DNA of 7,135 bases, taken from NCBI GenBank assembly GCA_904398645.1, contig CAJFPH010000046.1, positions 1 to 7,135 of the forward strand, written 5' to 3'. Below the pieces are notes generated by a model that did no database searches, was not told the DNA's origin, and was given only the letters and a program-made list of their open reading frames with translations. This document shows positions 1 to 6,120 of this stretch, piece by piece. The stretch comes from Allobutyricicoccus pentlandensis (lineage in GTDB: Bacteria > Bacillota > Clostridia > Oscillospirales > QAMX01). Position numbers and translations under genes: made by a program. Positions within the stretch are counted from its first letter, which is position 1. Each line of letters begins with the position of its first letter.

Positions 1-14
1 GAATTTGTATGTCG

Positions 15-59
15 AAATCATGTTTAATTTACAATAATTTTAAACAAATTTAATGATTT
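15..59. repeat. AT-rich imperfect inverted repeat upstream of the ABC operon
   Basis: The outer arms AAATCAT (15-21) and ATGATTT (53-59) are exact reverse complements. The inner arms GTTTAA (22-27) and TTAAAC (40-45) also pair, leaving a 7-base asymmetric bulge (46-52) and a 12-base loop. The surrounding 70 bases are very AT-rich. It could be an operator or promoter-proximal element for the exporter operon, the tail of an upstream terminator, or a chance product of low complexity. A TTTACA hexamer at 28-33 has no convincing -10 partner, so I call no promoter for the ABC operon here. Confidence 0.25.
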
Positions 60-140
60 ATACAAAAAGAAATGGTAGAGTTGATTTCCTTTCTCGCTTT
101 TATCACTTTGAAGCGCTGACAAGTAACGGCATTGGGCAAG

Positions 141-147
141 AAGGAGG
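141..147 (+). promoter_or_regulatory. ribosome binding site of the ABC ATPase, deciding its start
   Basis: AAGGAGG lies 5 bases before the ATG at 153. An in-frame TTG at 132 would place this site inside the coding region and has no ribosome binding site of its own, so ATG 153 is preferred. Confidence 0.85.
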
Positions 148-152
148 TACCA

Positions 153-1127
153 ATGATTGAACTGGAACACATTTGCAAAACCTTTCGCGTAGCGAAGCGA
201 AACGCGGGTATGGGCGAAGCTGTACGCGCACTGTTCCGGCGTGAATACACGCTGATCCACGCCTTGCAGGACATCTCCTTTCAAATCCGTGACGGGGAAA
301 TGGTCGGTTATATCGGCCCAAACGGCGCCGGCAAAAGCAGCACCATCAAGATCATGAGCGGCATTTTAAATCCGGACAGCGGCATGTGCCGCATTGATGG
401 GCTTATACCCTGGAAAAACCGTCGTGCGCATGTCAGAAACATCGGCGTGGTGTTCGGCCAGCGTTCGCAGCTCTGGTGGGACGTACCGGTTATTGATTCC
501 TTTGAGTTGATTCGGGATATCTATGAGGTGGAACCCTCTGCCTACCGGCAGACTTTAGACAAGCTTGTAACACTTTTGAACCTCAGCGAGATCATCCGCA
601 CGCCCGTGCGGCAGCTCAGTTTGGGGCAGCGTATGCGCTGTGAAATTGCCGCGTCTTTACTGCACAACCCGGGGATTCTCTTTCTTGACGAGCCAACGAT
701 TGGACTGGATGCCGTATCAAAAATTGCAGTCCGCAACTTTATTCGTCAACTGAACCGTGAACAGAAAACAACCGTCATCCTGACGACGCACGATATGCAG
801 GATATCGAGGCGCTGACAGAGCGTATCCTGCTCGTCGGCCGCGGCCAGATCCTGCTCGACGGAACGCTGGATGAGTTGAAAAGCCGGAACGCACCGGTGC
901 GCCGCATAAACGTCCTATATGCCGGAGGATACTTTGACCTGCCGGAAGGTGTCATATTGACATCCGATGAAAATGGGCACGCGGCGTTTACAGTGGACAC
1001 ACGTGTATGCAGCGTGTCATATGCGATCGAACAGCTCTCGCGCCATGCAGAAATTACCGATTTATCAGTAGAAGGCGCCACGGCCGAGGAATTAGTCGTA
1101 TCTCTCTATGAGGAATTTGCCATATGA
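153..1127 (+). CDS. ABC-2 type exporter ATP-binding protein (COG4586-like)
   Basis: This is the 324-residue cytoplasmic ATPase that powers the exporter formed with the next two genes. All nucleotide-binding motifs are present: Walker A GPNGAGKS at 55-62, Q-loop Gln103 in VVFGQRSQ, signature LSLGQ at 155-159, Walker B ILFLDE at 175-180 with catalytic Glu180, D-loop GLD at 184-186, and switch His213 in TTHD. The N-terminal lead (about 12-35) is longer than in minimal ATPases, and a C-terminal domain of about 85 residues follows the ABC fold. Both traits, and the RSQLWWD sequence after the Q-loop, fit the COG4586 branch as I know it. The stop overlaps the next start by ATGA (1124-1127), implying translational coupling. 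The start at 153 is set by AAGGAGG. The family is clear; the cargo is unknown. Confidence 0.93.
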   Translation: MIELEHICKTFRVAKRNAGMGEAVRALFRREYTLIHALQDISFQIRDGEMVGYIGPNGAGKSSTIKIMSGILNPDSGMCRIDGLIPWKNRRAHVRNIGVVFGQRSQLWWDVPVIDSFELIRDIYEVEPSAYRQTLDKLVTLLNLSEIIRTPVRQLSLGQRMRCEIAASLLHNPGILFLDEPTIGLDAVSKIAVRNFIRQLNREQKTTVILTTHDMQDIEALTERILLVGRGQILLDGTLDELKSRNAPVRRINVLYAGGYFDLPEGVILTSDENGHAAFTVDTRVCSVSYAIEQLSRHAEITDLSVEGATAEELVVSLYEEFAI

Positions 1128-1936
1128 GACAGCTTCGGAAATATAGAAGTCTTTTTCGTATCCGCTTTAACGCCGGCATACAATACCGTGCGGCGGCACT
1201 GGCTGGCATTACGACACAATTTGCATGGGGTTTCCTCAATATTATGCTCTATATGACGTTTTATCGTAGCAATGCGGCTGCATTTCCCATGACTTTACAG
1301 GCGATTGTCACTTATATGTGGCTGCGGCAGGCGTTCCTCATGCTCTTTGAGACCTGGGGGACCGAGAACGCCATTTTGGAGTCCATCACAGGCGGCGGCG
1401 TTGCCTATGAACTTGCACGTCCCGCCGGGATCTACGGTATGTGGTACGTACGCACATTCTCCGCACGCACATCCAAAATGTTGCTGCGTGCCGGTCCGGT
1501 CATCCTGGTAGCAATATTACTGCCTGCGCCCTACGGACTCGCCCTGCCGTCGAGCGCGGCGGCGTTTGCAGGATTTCTGTGCACGTTGGTACTGGGCGCG
1601 CTTGTAGCCTGTGCGTATATCATGCTCATTTACATCGCCACGCTCTACACCATGCAGCCGCAGGGCGTGCGAATTGCCTTCAACTCTTTGGCGGAACTGC
1701 TCACCGGCTCGCTCATTCCGCTCCCCTTTTTTCCGGCGGCGCTTGCGCGTATTCTGGAGCTGACGCCGTTTGCGGCAATGTGCAATGTGCCGTTTCGCAT
1801 TTACAGCGGAGACATCACAGGCGCTGCGGCCTGGCAGGCTGCGGGGCTGCAGGTTTTCTGGCTGCTCGCCCTGCTGGCGCTCGGGCAGTTCCTGTTGTCA
1901 CACGCACTGCGCCGCACAGTCATACAAGGAGGTTGA
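1124..1936 (+). CDS. ABC-2 type exporter permease, first subunit (COG4587-like)
   Basis: This 270-residue integral membrane protein has about six hydrophobic segments, at roughly 24-46, 58-76, 119-139, 144-175 (long), 189-205 and 242-262. The basic N-terminus (RQLRKYRSLFRIR) suggests a cytoplasmic start. Before the first segment is an IQYR motif (19-22), and the loop after the second holds YELARP (95-100). Related motifs (MQYR, FDRIMVRP) occur at the same places in the next permease, so the two are likely distant paralogues forming a heterodimeric pore. It overlaps the ATPase gene by 4 bases. Its last codons (QGG) are written over the ribosome binding site of the next gene. The late part of the gene is notably GC-rich (41 of 60 bases at 1861-1920). 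Substrate unknown. Confidence 0.88.
   Translation: MRQLRKYRSLFRIRFNAGIQYRAAALAGITTQFAWGFLNIMLYMTFYRSNAAAFPMTLQAIVTYMWLRQAFLMLFETWGTENAILESITGGGVAYELARPAGIYGMWYVRTFSARTSKMLLRAGPVILVAILLPAPYGLALPSSAAAFAGFLCTLVLGALVACAYIMLIYIATLYTMQPQGVRIAFNSLAELLTGSLIPLPFFPAALARILELTPFAAMCNVPFRIYSGDITGAAAWQAAGLQVFWLLALLALGQFLLSHALRRTVIQGG
1926..1932 (+). promoter_or_regulatory. ribosome binding site of the second permease
   Basis: AAGGAGG sits inside the final codons of the first permease gene, 8 bases before the ATG at 1941. The same frame is open back to 1770, but the earlier part is a shadow of the first permease with a Cys/Arg-rich, unmembrane-like translation. This site fixes the start at 1941. Confidence 0.85.
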
Positions 1937-1940
1937 GCGT

Positions 1941-2717
1941 ATGCGTCTTTATTGGAAGTACTTAAAAATCCATTTGAAAAGTCAGATGCAGTACCGGGTT
2001 TCCTTTCTTATGACAACGCTTGGTCAATTTATTACATCCTTTTCGGCACTGCTTTCCATTTATTTTTTAATGAGCAGGTTTCATGAAATCGATGGTTTTT
2101 CTCTGAGCGAAATTTTACTTTGCTTTGCTGTAATCTTAATGGCATTTTCCCTTGCAGAATGCTTTGTACGCGGCTTCGACCGGTTCTCTTCCATCATCTC
2201 AAACGGAGCCTTTGATCGCATTATGGTACGTCCACGCGGAGAGATGCTACAAGTATTGTGCTCACAAATCGAGTTCTCGCGGCTGGGGCGTCTGGTTCAG
2301 GCCATATGTGTATTTTGCTATGCCATTCCAACCAGCGGGGTCAGATGGACGGCAGACAATATCGTGCTGTTGATTCTCATGATTCTCTCAGGGATCGCAG
2401 TTTTTTCCGGTTTGTTTATCATCCATGCCTCTCTGTGCTTTTTTACGACGGAGGGACTGGAATTTATTAATATTTTCACAGACGGCGGACGGGAATTTGG
2501 CGCGTATCCTCTCGCTGTATATGGAGAGGGAATTTTGAAGTTTTTCACCTATATCGTCCCGCTGGCTCTGGTACAATATTATCCGTTCCTCTATCTGACA
2601 GGTAGGAGCGACCGCTTGCTTTATTTTCTGACACCGCTCATTGCCTGCTTGTTCCTCATTCCCTGCTTTCTGCTCTGGCGCGCCGGTGTCCGTCATTACA
2701 AATCTACCGGATCCTGA
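1941..2717 (+). CDS. ABC-2 type exporter permease, second subunit (COG3694-like)
   Basis: This 258-residue polytopic membrane protein is the second permease of the three-gene exporter. Hydrophobic segments lie at about 20-44, 57-76, 111-128, 138-168, 198-216 and 225-248. An amphipathic basic N-terminus ends in MQYR (16-19), and FDRIMVRP (91-98) follows the second segment. Near the C-terminus, REFGAYPLAVY followed by IVPLALVQYYP resembles the conserved tail of COG3694 permeases as I recall it. ATPase + COG4587 + COG3694 in this order is a recurring bacterial cassette, annotated only as an uncharacterised transport system. The gap to the previous stop is 4 bases. The early part of the gene is AT-rich (20 G/C in 60 bases at 2041-2100), in sharp contrast with the end of its neighbour. 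A GC hairpin starts 25 bases after the stop. Confidence 0.88.
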   Translation: MRLYWKYLKIHLKSQMQYRVSFLMTTLGQFITSFSALLSIYFLMSRFHEIDGFSLSEILLCFAVILMAFSLAECFVRGFDRFSSIISNGAFDRIMVRPRGEMLQVLCSQIEFSRLGRLVQAICVFCYAIPTSGVRWTADNIVLLILMILSGIAVFSGLFIIHASLCFFTTEGLEFINIFTDGGREFGAYPLAVYGEGILKFFTYIVPLALVQYYPFLYLTGRSDRLLYFLTPLIACLFLIPCFLLWRAGVRHYKSTGS

Positions 2718-2741
2718 ATCAGAAAGTTACAGATAAAACAG

Positions 2742-2777
2742 AAGCACCCCGCCGTTTTTGACCGGCGGGGTGCTTTT
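2742..2777. terminator. bidirectional Rho-independent terminator between convergent operons
   Basis: A perfect 13-bp stem joins 2742-2754 (AAGCACCCCGCCG) to 2763-2775 (CGGCGGGGTGCTT), with an 8-base loop. On the + strand the stem runs into TTTT (2774-2777), ending the ABC operon. On the - strand it is followed by CTGTTTTATC, a weaker T-rich tail, ending the catabolic operon. The TAA stop of the distal SDR (2776-2778) directly abuts the stem, so the - strand operon has almost no 3' untranslated spacer. The site is shared by both units. Confidence 0.9.
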
Positions 2778-3669
2778 AATTTGTTTCTTTGTTCCTTTTT
2801 TGACGTGCGGCGCGCATTTCTTCTATTTTACGGCGTTCTTCATCCTCGTTGTAGTTTACAACCAGTTCTTTGATGTCGAAAATTCGGAATATATCGCCCA
2901 TATTGTCCGGCGCGCCCAAAACGGACAGACCGCCGTCTGCGCGGAGAACCTGTCCTGTAATGTAGGACGCCTTATCCGAAACGAGAAGTGATACCACATT
3001 GCCCATATCAACCGGACGTCCGACGCGGCGCAACGGAATATAGCGCCAATGATCACGGTACCAGATGCTGTCCTTAGAGTCCTGATCCTCCGGCGTGCGC
3101 ACATCAATCACGCCCGGCGAGAACCCATTGACACGGATTCCGTATGGGCCGAGGTCAATCGCAAAAGACTCGATTGCACGGTTTAACCCGGCTTTCAGGC
3201 CAGCATAAACGGCGTCGCTTGTGTGCGGAGAAAACGAGCGAATGGACGTATTAAAGAGAATCACACCCGCAATGCTGTTCTCCACCATATAATTTGCCGC
3301 AGCTTTCGCACACAGGATCATACCGCGAAAGTCCAGGTTATAGAGGCTGTCCATCGTCTCCGGCTTAATCTCTCGCAAATCCTCAAACCGCGTGATGCCG
3401 GCGTTATTGACCAACACATCCAGCCGCCCAAGCTGCGCAACGCACTCTGCAATCAGACGGTCCGGCACGTCTATTTCGGCCGTGTTGCCTTGAAGCAGGC
3501 AACCGTTGACGCCCGCTTCCCGCACCGCAGCAAGCACCCTTTCTCCTTCCTCGCGAGAACTGTTATAATGAACTGCAACATCGTATCCGTCGCGTGCAAG
3601 CTGTTTTGCAACCGCAGCGCCGATTCCAGTGCTGGAACCCGTGACAAGCGCCACCTTGCCGTTTCTCAT
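2776..3669 (-). CDS. short-chain dehydrogenase/reductase, distal copy (SDR1)
   Basis: This 297-residue soluble Rossmann-fold oxidoreductase belongs to the classical SDR (FabG-like) family and is the last gene of the operon. The cofactor motif TGSSTGIG is at 10-17, NNAG at 88-91, the catalytic Ser at 142 (NTSIR), and YxxxK as Tyr155/Lys159. The second strand ends in HYNSS with Asn36 instead of the Asp typical of NAD enzymes, which hints at NADP(H). The fourth member of the catalytic tetrad is changed: aligned ungapped to E. coli FabG from NNAG, the Asn position is Asp113 (codon GAC). The usual SDR end (DGGLSV, to about 250) is followed by a 47-residue extension ending in a charged, helix-like stretch (RRKIEEMRAARQKR). 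It is about 63% identical to SDR2 upstream. An AGAGGGG ribosome binding site lies 6 bases before the ATG. The substrate is unknown; an automatic '3-oxoacyl-ACP reductase' label would be unsafe. Confidence 0.9.
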   Translation of the reverse strand: MRNGKVALVTGSSTGIGAAVAKQLARDGYDVAVHYNSSREEGERVLAAVREAGVNGCLLQGNTAEIDVPDRLIAECVAQLGRLDVLVNNAGITRFEDLREIKPETMDSLYNLDFRGMILCAKAAANYMVENSIAGVILFNTSIRSFSPHTSDAVYAGLKAGLNRAIESFAIDLGPYGIRVNGFSPGVIDVRTPEDQDSKDSIWYRDHWRYIPLRRVGRPVDMGNVVSLLVSDKASYITGQVLRADGGLSVLGAPDNMGDIFRIFDIKELVVNYNEDEERRKIEEMRAARQKRNKETN

Positions 3670-3725
3670 TCATTACCCCTCTTTCTCAAACTGCCGCTTC
3701 TCCATGTAACGCAAACCCCGGCTTA

Positions 3726-4568
3726 TTAAAAAGGTTTTTCCTCCGGGTGATAGTTCTTTGCAAGGTCCAACACATCACAGGCGTCAAACAGGTCTGCCAG
3801 ATGCTCCGCACCGCCGACCACGGAGAGGCCTCCATCCACGCAGATGACCTGACCTGTAATATACGACGCCTTCTCAGAGGCCAAGAACGACACGACGTCT
3901 CCCATGTCCTCGGCATAGCCATTACGGCGCAGGGGAATAAAACGCGGCGAATTCTTATAAAACGGGCTCTGCTGCTCCGCCTCCGGTTCCGGGCAACGGA
4001 CATTTGTCACGCCGGGAGAAAACCCATTGACGCGAATGCCGTACCGGCCCAAATCGATGGCAAAGGAGGCTATTGTGCGGTTTAAACCGGCCTTCAGTCC
4101 GCCGTATACGCCGTCAACGCTATGCGGCGCAAAACCGCGGATGGACGTATTAAATAAAATTGTGCCCTGAACGCCATTTTCTACCATATACTTGGCGGCT
4201 TCGGATGCTCCAAGAATCATTCCGCGATAATTTAAATAATACATGCTGTCCATGGTTTCCGCCGTAATTTCACGCAGACGTTGAAACCGGGTAATGCCGG
4301 CATTGTTCACGTCAACGTCCAGGCGGCCAAGTTTCTCGACCGTCTCGCGCACAAGCCTGCGCGGCACTTCCGCATCAGACGTATCGCCGTGCAGCAGGCA
4401 GGTACGTACGCCAAATGATTCACAGTCCGCAGCAACCTTTTTTGCTTCCTCGGGCGAACTGTTATAATGCACGGCGATATCATAACCGTCGCGCGCCAGC
4501 GCACGGGCAACACCCGCGCCGATGCCGGTACTTGAACCTGTGACAAGCGCCACTTTTCCATTTCTCAT
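3726..4568 (-). CDS. short-chain dehydrogenase/reductase, proximal copy (SDR2)
   Basis: This 280-residue classical SDR is paralogous to the next gene in the operon; I counted 177 identities in 280 ungapped positions. TGSSTGIG is at 10-17, NNAG at 88-91, catalytic Asn113 (LNYRG), Ser142, Tyr155 and Lys159, so the full N-S-Y-K tetrad is intact, unlike SDR1. Asn36 after strand 2 suggests NADP(H). The strand before NNAG reads LDVDV, with Asp86 where SDR1 and most relatives have Leu or Val. A 30-residue tail follows DGGLSV. The gene starts 18 bases after the MBL stop, with AGGGGAG 7 bases before the ATG, and it ends in a double TAA TAA. It probably oxidises or reduces a hydroxyl or keto group of the same compound class as SDR1. 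The duplicates may do successive steps or work as a mixed oligomer; both ideas are inference. Confidence 0.9.
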   Translation of the reverse strand: MRNGKVALVTGSSTGIGAGVARALARDGYDIAVHYNSSPEEAKKVAADCESFGVRTCLLHGDTSDAEVPRRLVRETVEKLGRLDVDVNNAGITRFQRLREITAETMDSMYYLNYRGMILGASEAAKYMVENGVQGTILFNTSIRGFAPHSVDGVYGGLKAGLNRTIASFAIDLGRYGIRVNGFSPGVTNVRCPEPEAEQQSPFYKNSPRFIPLRRNGYAEDMGDVVSFLASEKASYITGQVICVDGGLSVVGGAEHLADLFDACDVLDLAKNYHPEEKPF

Positions 4569-4586
4569 ATGTCTTCTCCCCTCTTT

Positions 4587-5294
4587 TTATTGATTCAAAA
4601 TCTCTTCCATTTGATATTCTCTTCCACGCTCCATGACAAAACCCCTGACTTCCGGTGCAACGCGGGCAAGCGCGTCTGTAAACTCTTTGGGGTTTTCCGT
4701 ATTGTGGCGGATCAGGTCATAGTGCGTCGGGACGCCGACCTTTGCGCCAAGGATCCGGCAATAAGACGCGGCCTCCATATAATTCATATTGCCAAGCTTT
4801 CCATTGATACAGATAAACGCCACATCCGGCGCCATACCGACATTTGGCACAATGGTTTTTGTTGTAAAAAGCGCGTCTCCGCTGAAATAGAGCTTGACGC
4901 CGTCACAGGAAACCAGATACCCCACGCTGTCCACATCGTGGTCGGCAGTCGTCGCCGTAATGCGGAAGCCGCAGCGTTCCAGTGTCTCACCGCGGTCCAG
5001 CCGGACGCCCGGAATTGCAAGGCCGCTCTTTTCAAGGGCTGCCATACAGGTTCCCGGGCCTACAATGGTATCCGGGATCACATACTCCTCATAAGTTACA
5101 GGATCAAAATGATCCCAGTGCGCATGCGTTGTCAGCACCAGATCCACATGCACGCTGCCTTTTTTAATAAACGGCGGATAAATACGCTCTGAATTGCCTT
5201 TTGCCTCACCGCAGAACGGATCCACGGACAGCGCGCCTTTCTCCGTCTTCAGAATAAAACCCGCCTGGCCAATCCACATAATTGTCGCACTCAT
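4587..5294 (-). CDS. UlaG-like metallo-beta-lactamase-fold hydrolase, possible lactonase
   Basis: This 235-residue cytoplasmic hydrolase has the MBL fold. Metal ligands are visible in order: HAHWDH (His57, His59, Asp61, His62) after a run of hydrophobic residues, His119 in TADHD, Asp140 in FSGDA, and His191 in PTHYD. A dinuclear site is therefore complete. The INGKLGNMNYMEAA segment (163-176) resembles the INGxxGNM region of UlaG-type L-ascorbate-6-phosphate lactonases, but at 235 residues it is shorter than UlaG and nearer the UPF0173/YtkL size. Lactone hydrolysis is the best guess given an aldolase and two dehydrogenases in the same operon; phosphodiester or other ester hydrolysis is possible. 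The gap to the GntR gene is 17 bases. AGAAGGGG lies 7 bases before the ATG. No signal peptide is seen. Confidence 0.87.
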   Translation of the reverse strand: MSATIMWIGQAGFILKTEKGALSVDPFCGEAKGNSERIYPPFIKKGSVHVDLVLTTHAHWDHFDPVTYEEYVIPDTIVGPGTCMAALEKSGLAIPGVRLDRGETLERCGFRITATTADHDVDSVGYLVSCDGVKLYFSGDALFTTKTIVPNVGMAPDVAFICINGKLGNMNYMEAASYCRILGAKVGVPTHYDLIRHNTENPKEFTDALARVAPEVRGFVMERGREYQMEEILNQ

Positions 5295-5311
5295 AATTTC
5301 GCCCCTTCTCC

Positions 5312-6076
5312 TTACTTTTTATCTGTGATATCCGATTTATTATAAGTATTTGTGATTTCCAGTTTTATCCTGTCCCCTCGGAAAAGCACCGAAGAATACT
5401 CCATCGGCACATCGTCGGCGTTATATATCACATTTTCCAAATGAATGAGCGGATAATTTTTACGAACCCCCAAATGTGCGGCTTCCACGGAATCAGCCTG
5501 TACAATTTCGAGCGTTTCAATCATTTTGTTCTGTTCAATGCCGTAAGCCTCTCTCAGAATGTCGCATAACTGCGCCACTTCAAAATTATGACCTGCGGTC
5601 AGCATGTTGGGACAGAGTTTCTTTGGAATGTACGACATATGCAGGCTGAGCGGCGAACCCTTTACGGAACGCACGCGCAGAATATAAAAGATCTCCGTAC
5701 CCTCGGGAATCCCCATGCGCGACGCAATCGACACTGGCGCGGCAATTTCTCTTGCCTCAATCAGCCTTGTCTCGCTCTCAACGCCCTGTTTATCCAGCTG
5801 TTCCCGAATCCCCATATGCGAAAGCGGACGGCTGAGCAGCTTATCTACGCTGACGAACGTTCCCTTCCCGGGCACACGATACAAAAGGCCCTCCTGCGCC
5901 AGGCGCAAGATTACCGACCTCACCGTCATCCGGCTGAGGCCATACTCCCGGCTGAGTTCATTTTCCGATGGTATCCGCGAATTCTCAGTCCAATCTCCGC
6001 TTTTGATCTTTTCGCGAATGATTTCCTCCAGCTGTACGTGGAGCGGCTTTGGGCTCTGCGGATCCAAGATTTTCAT
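5312..6076 (-). CDS. GntR-family transcriptional regulator with UTRA domain (HutC type)
   Basis: This 254-residue DNA-binding regulator is second in the operon and probably controls it, including itself. The N-terminal winged helix covers about 10-76: PLHVQLEEIIREKI, then PSENELSREYGLSRMTVR (36-53) as the helix-turn-helix, and the wing GKGTFVS (70-76). A UTRA effector-binding domain follows (about 95-240), ending with EITNTYN. HutC-type regulators are usually repressors released by a small ligand such as a sugar phosphate, amino sugar or histidine breakdown product; here the ligand is likely an intermediate of this pathway. The start at 6076 has AAGGAG 9 bases upstream. An upstream in-frame ATG at 6094 would add six residues (MKENKT) but lacks its own ribosome binding site. 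The gap to the aldolase stop is 44 bases. Confidence 0.92.
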   Translation of the reverse strand: MKILDPQSPKPLHVQLEEIIREKIKSGDWTENSRIPSENELSREYGLSRMTVRSVILRLAQEGLLYRVPGKGTFVSVDKLLSRPLSHMGIREQLDKQGVESETRLIEAREIAAPVSIASRMGIPEGTEIFYILRVRSVKGSPLSLHMSYIPKKLCPNMLTAGHNFEVAQLCDILREAYGIEQNKMIETLEIVQADSVEAAHLGVRKNYPLIHLENVIYNADDVPMEYSSVLFRGDRIKLEITNTYNKSDITDKK

Positions 6077-6085
6077 GGTTTTGTT

Positions 6086-6091
6086 CTCCTT
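6086..6091 (-). promoter_or_regulatory. ribosome binding site of the GntR gene, deciding its start
   Basis: AAGGAG on the - strand is 9 bases before ATG 6076. It immediately follows the alternative ATG at 6094 (ATGAAGGAG), so that ATG would translate through the site. The later start is favoured. Confidence 0.75.
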
Positions 6092-6120
6092 CATTTTCAG
6101 TTACGGGAAGTCCGGGAGCT

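Noticed and set aside
1441..1965. A 174-codon open frame on the + strand overlapping the first permease in another frame.
   Set aside because: The translation is His/Cys/Ala-rich with no recognisable fold. It is a by-product of the high GC of the permease gene, which has its own clear start and membrane topology.
3673..3705. A 10-codon micro-ORF (MEKRQFEKEG) on the - strand in the gap between the two SDR genes, whose TAA sits 3 bases before the SDR1 ATG.
   Set aside because: There is no ribosome binding site at a proper distance before its ATG, and SDR1 already has AGAGGGG at 6 bases. It is most likely chance in a 56-base gap.
3223..3729. A 168-codon open frame on the + strand antisense to SDR1.
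   Set aside because: It is a shadow of the conserved SDR reading frame on the other strand, with no independent support.
3713..3737. A 5-bp stem (AAACC/GGTTT) with a 15-base loop between the SDR genes, considered as an internal terminator.
   Set aside because: The stem is too short, the loop is long and no T-run follows on the - strand.
2776..4568. Naming the two SDRs FabG (fatty acid synthesis).
   Set aside because: There are no fatty acid genes nearby, the C-terminal tails and operon context are catabolic, and one copy has an altered tetrad. The resemblance reflects the broad SDR family.
4569..5192. A 207-codon open frame on the + strand antisense to the MBL hydrolase.
   Set aside because: The opposite strand encodes a protein with a complete set of metal ligands, and the antisense frame has no ribosome binding site or domain.
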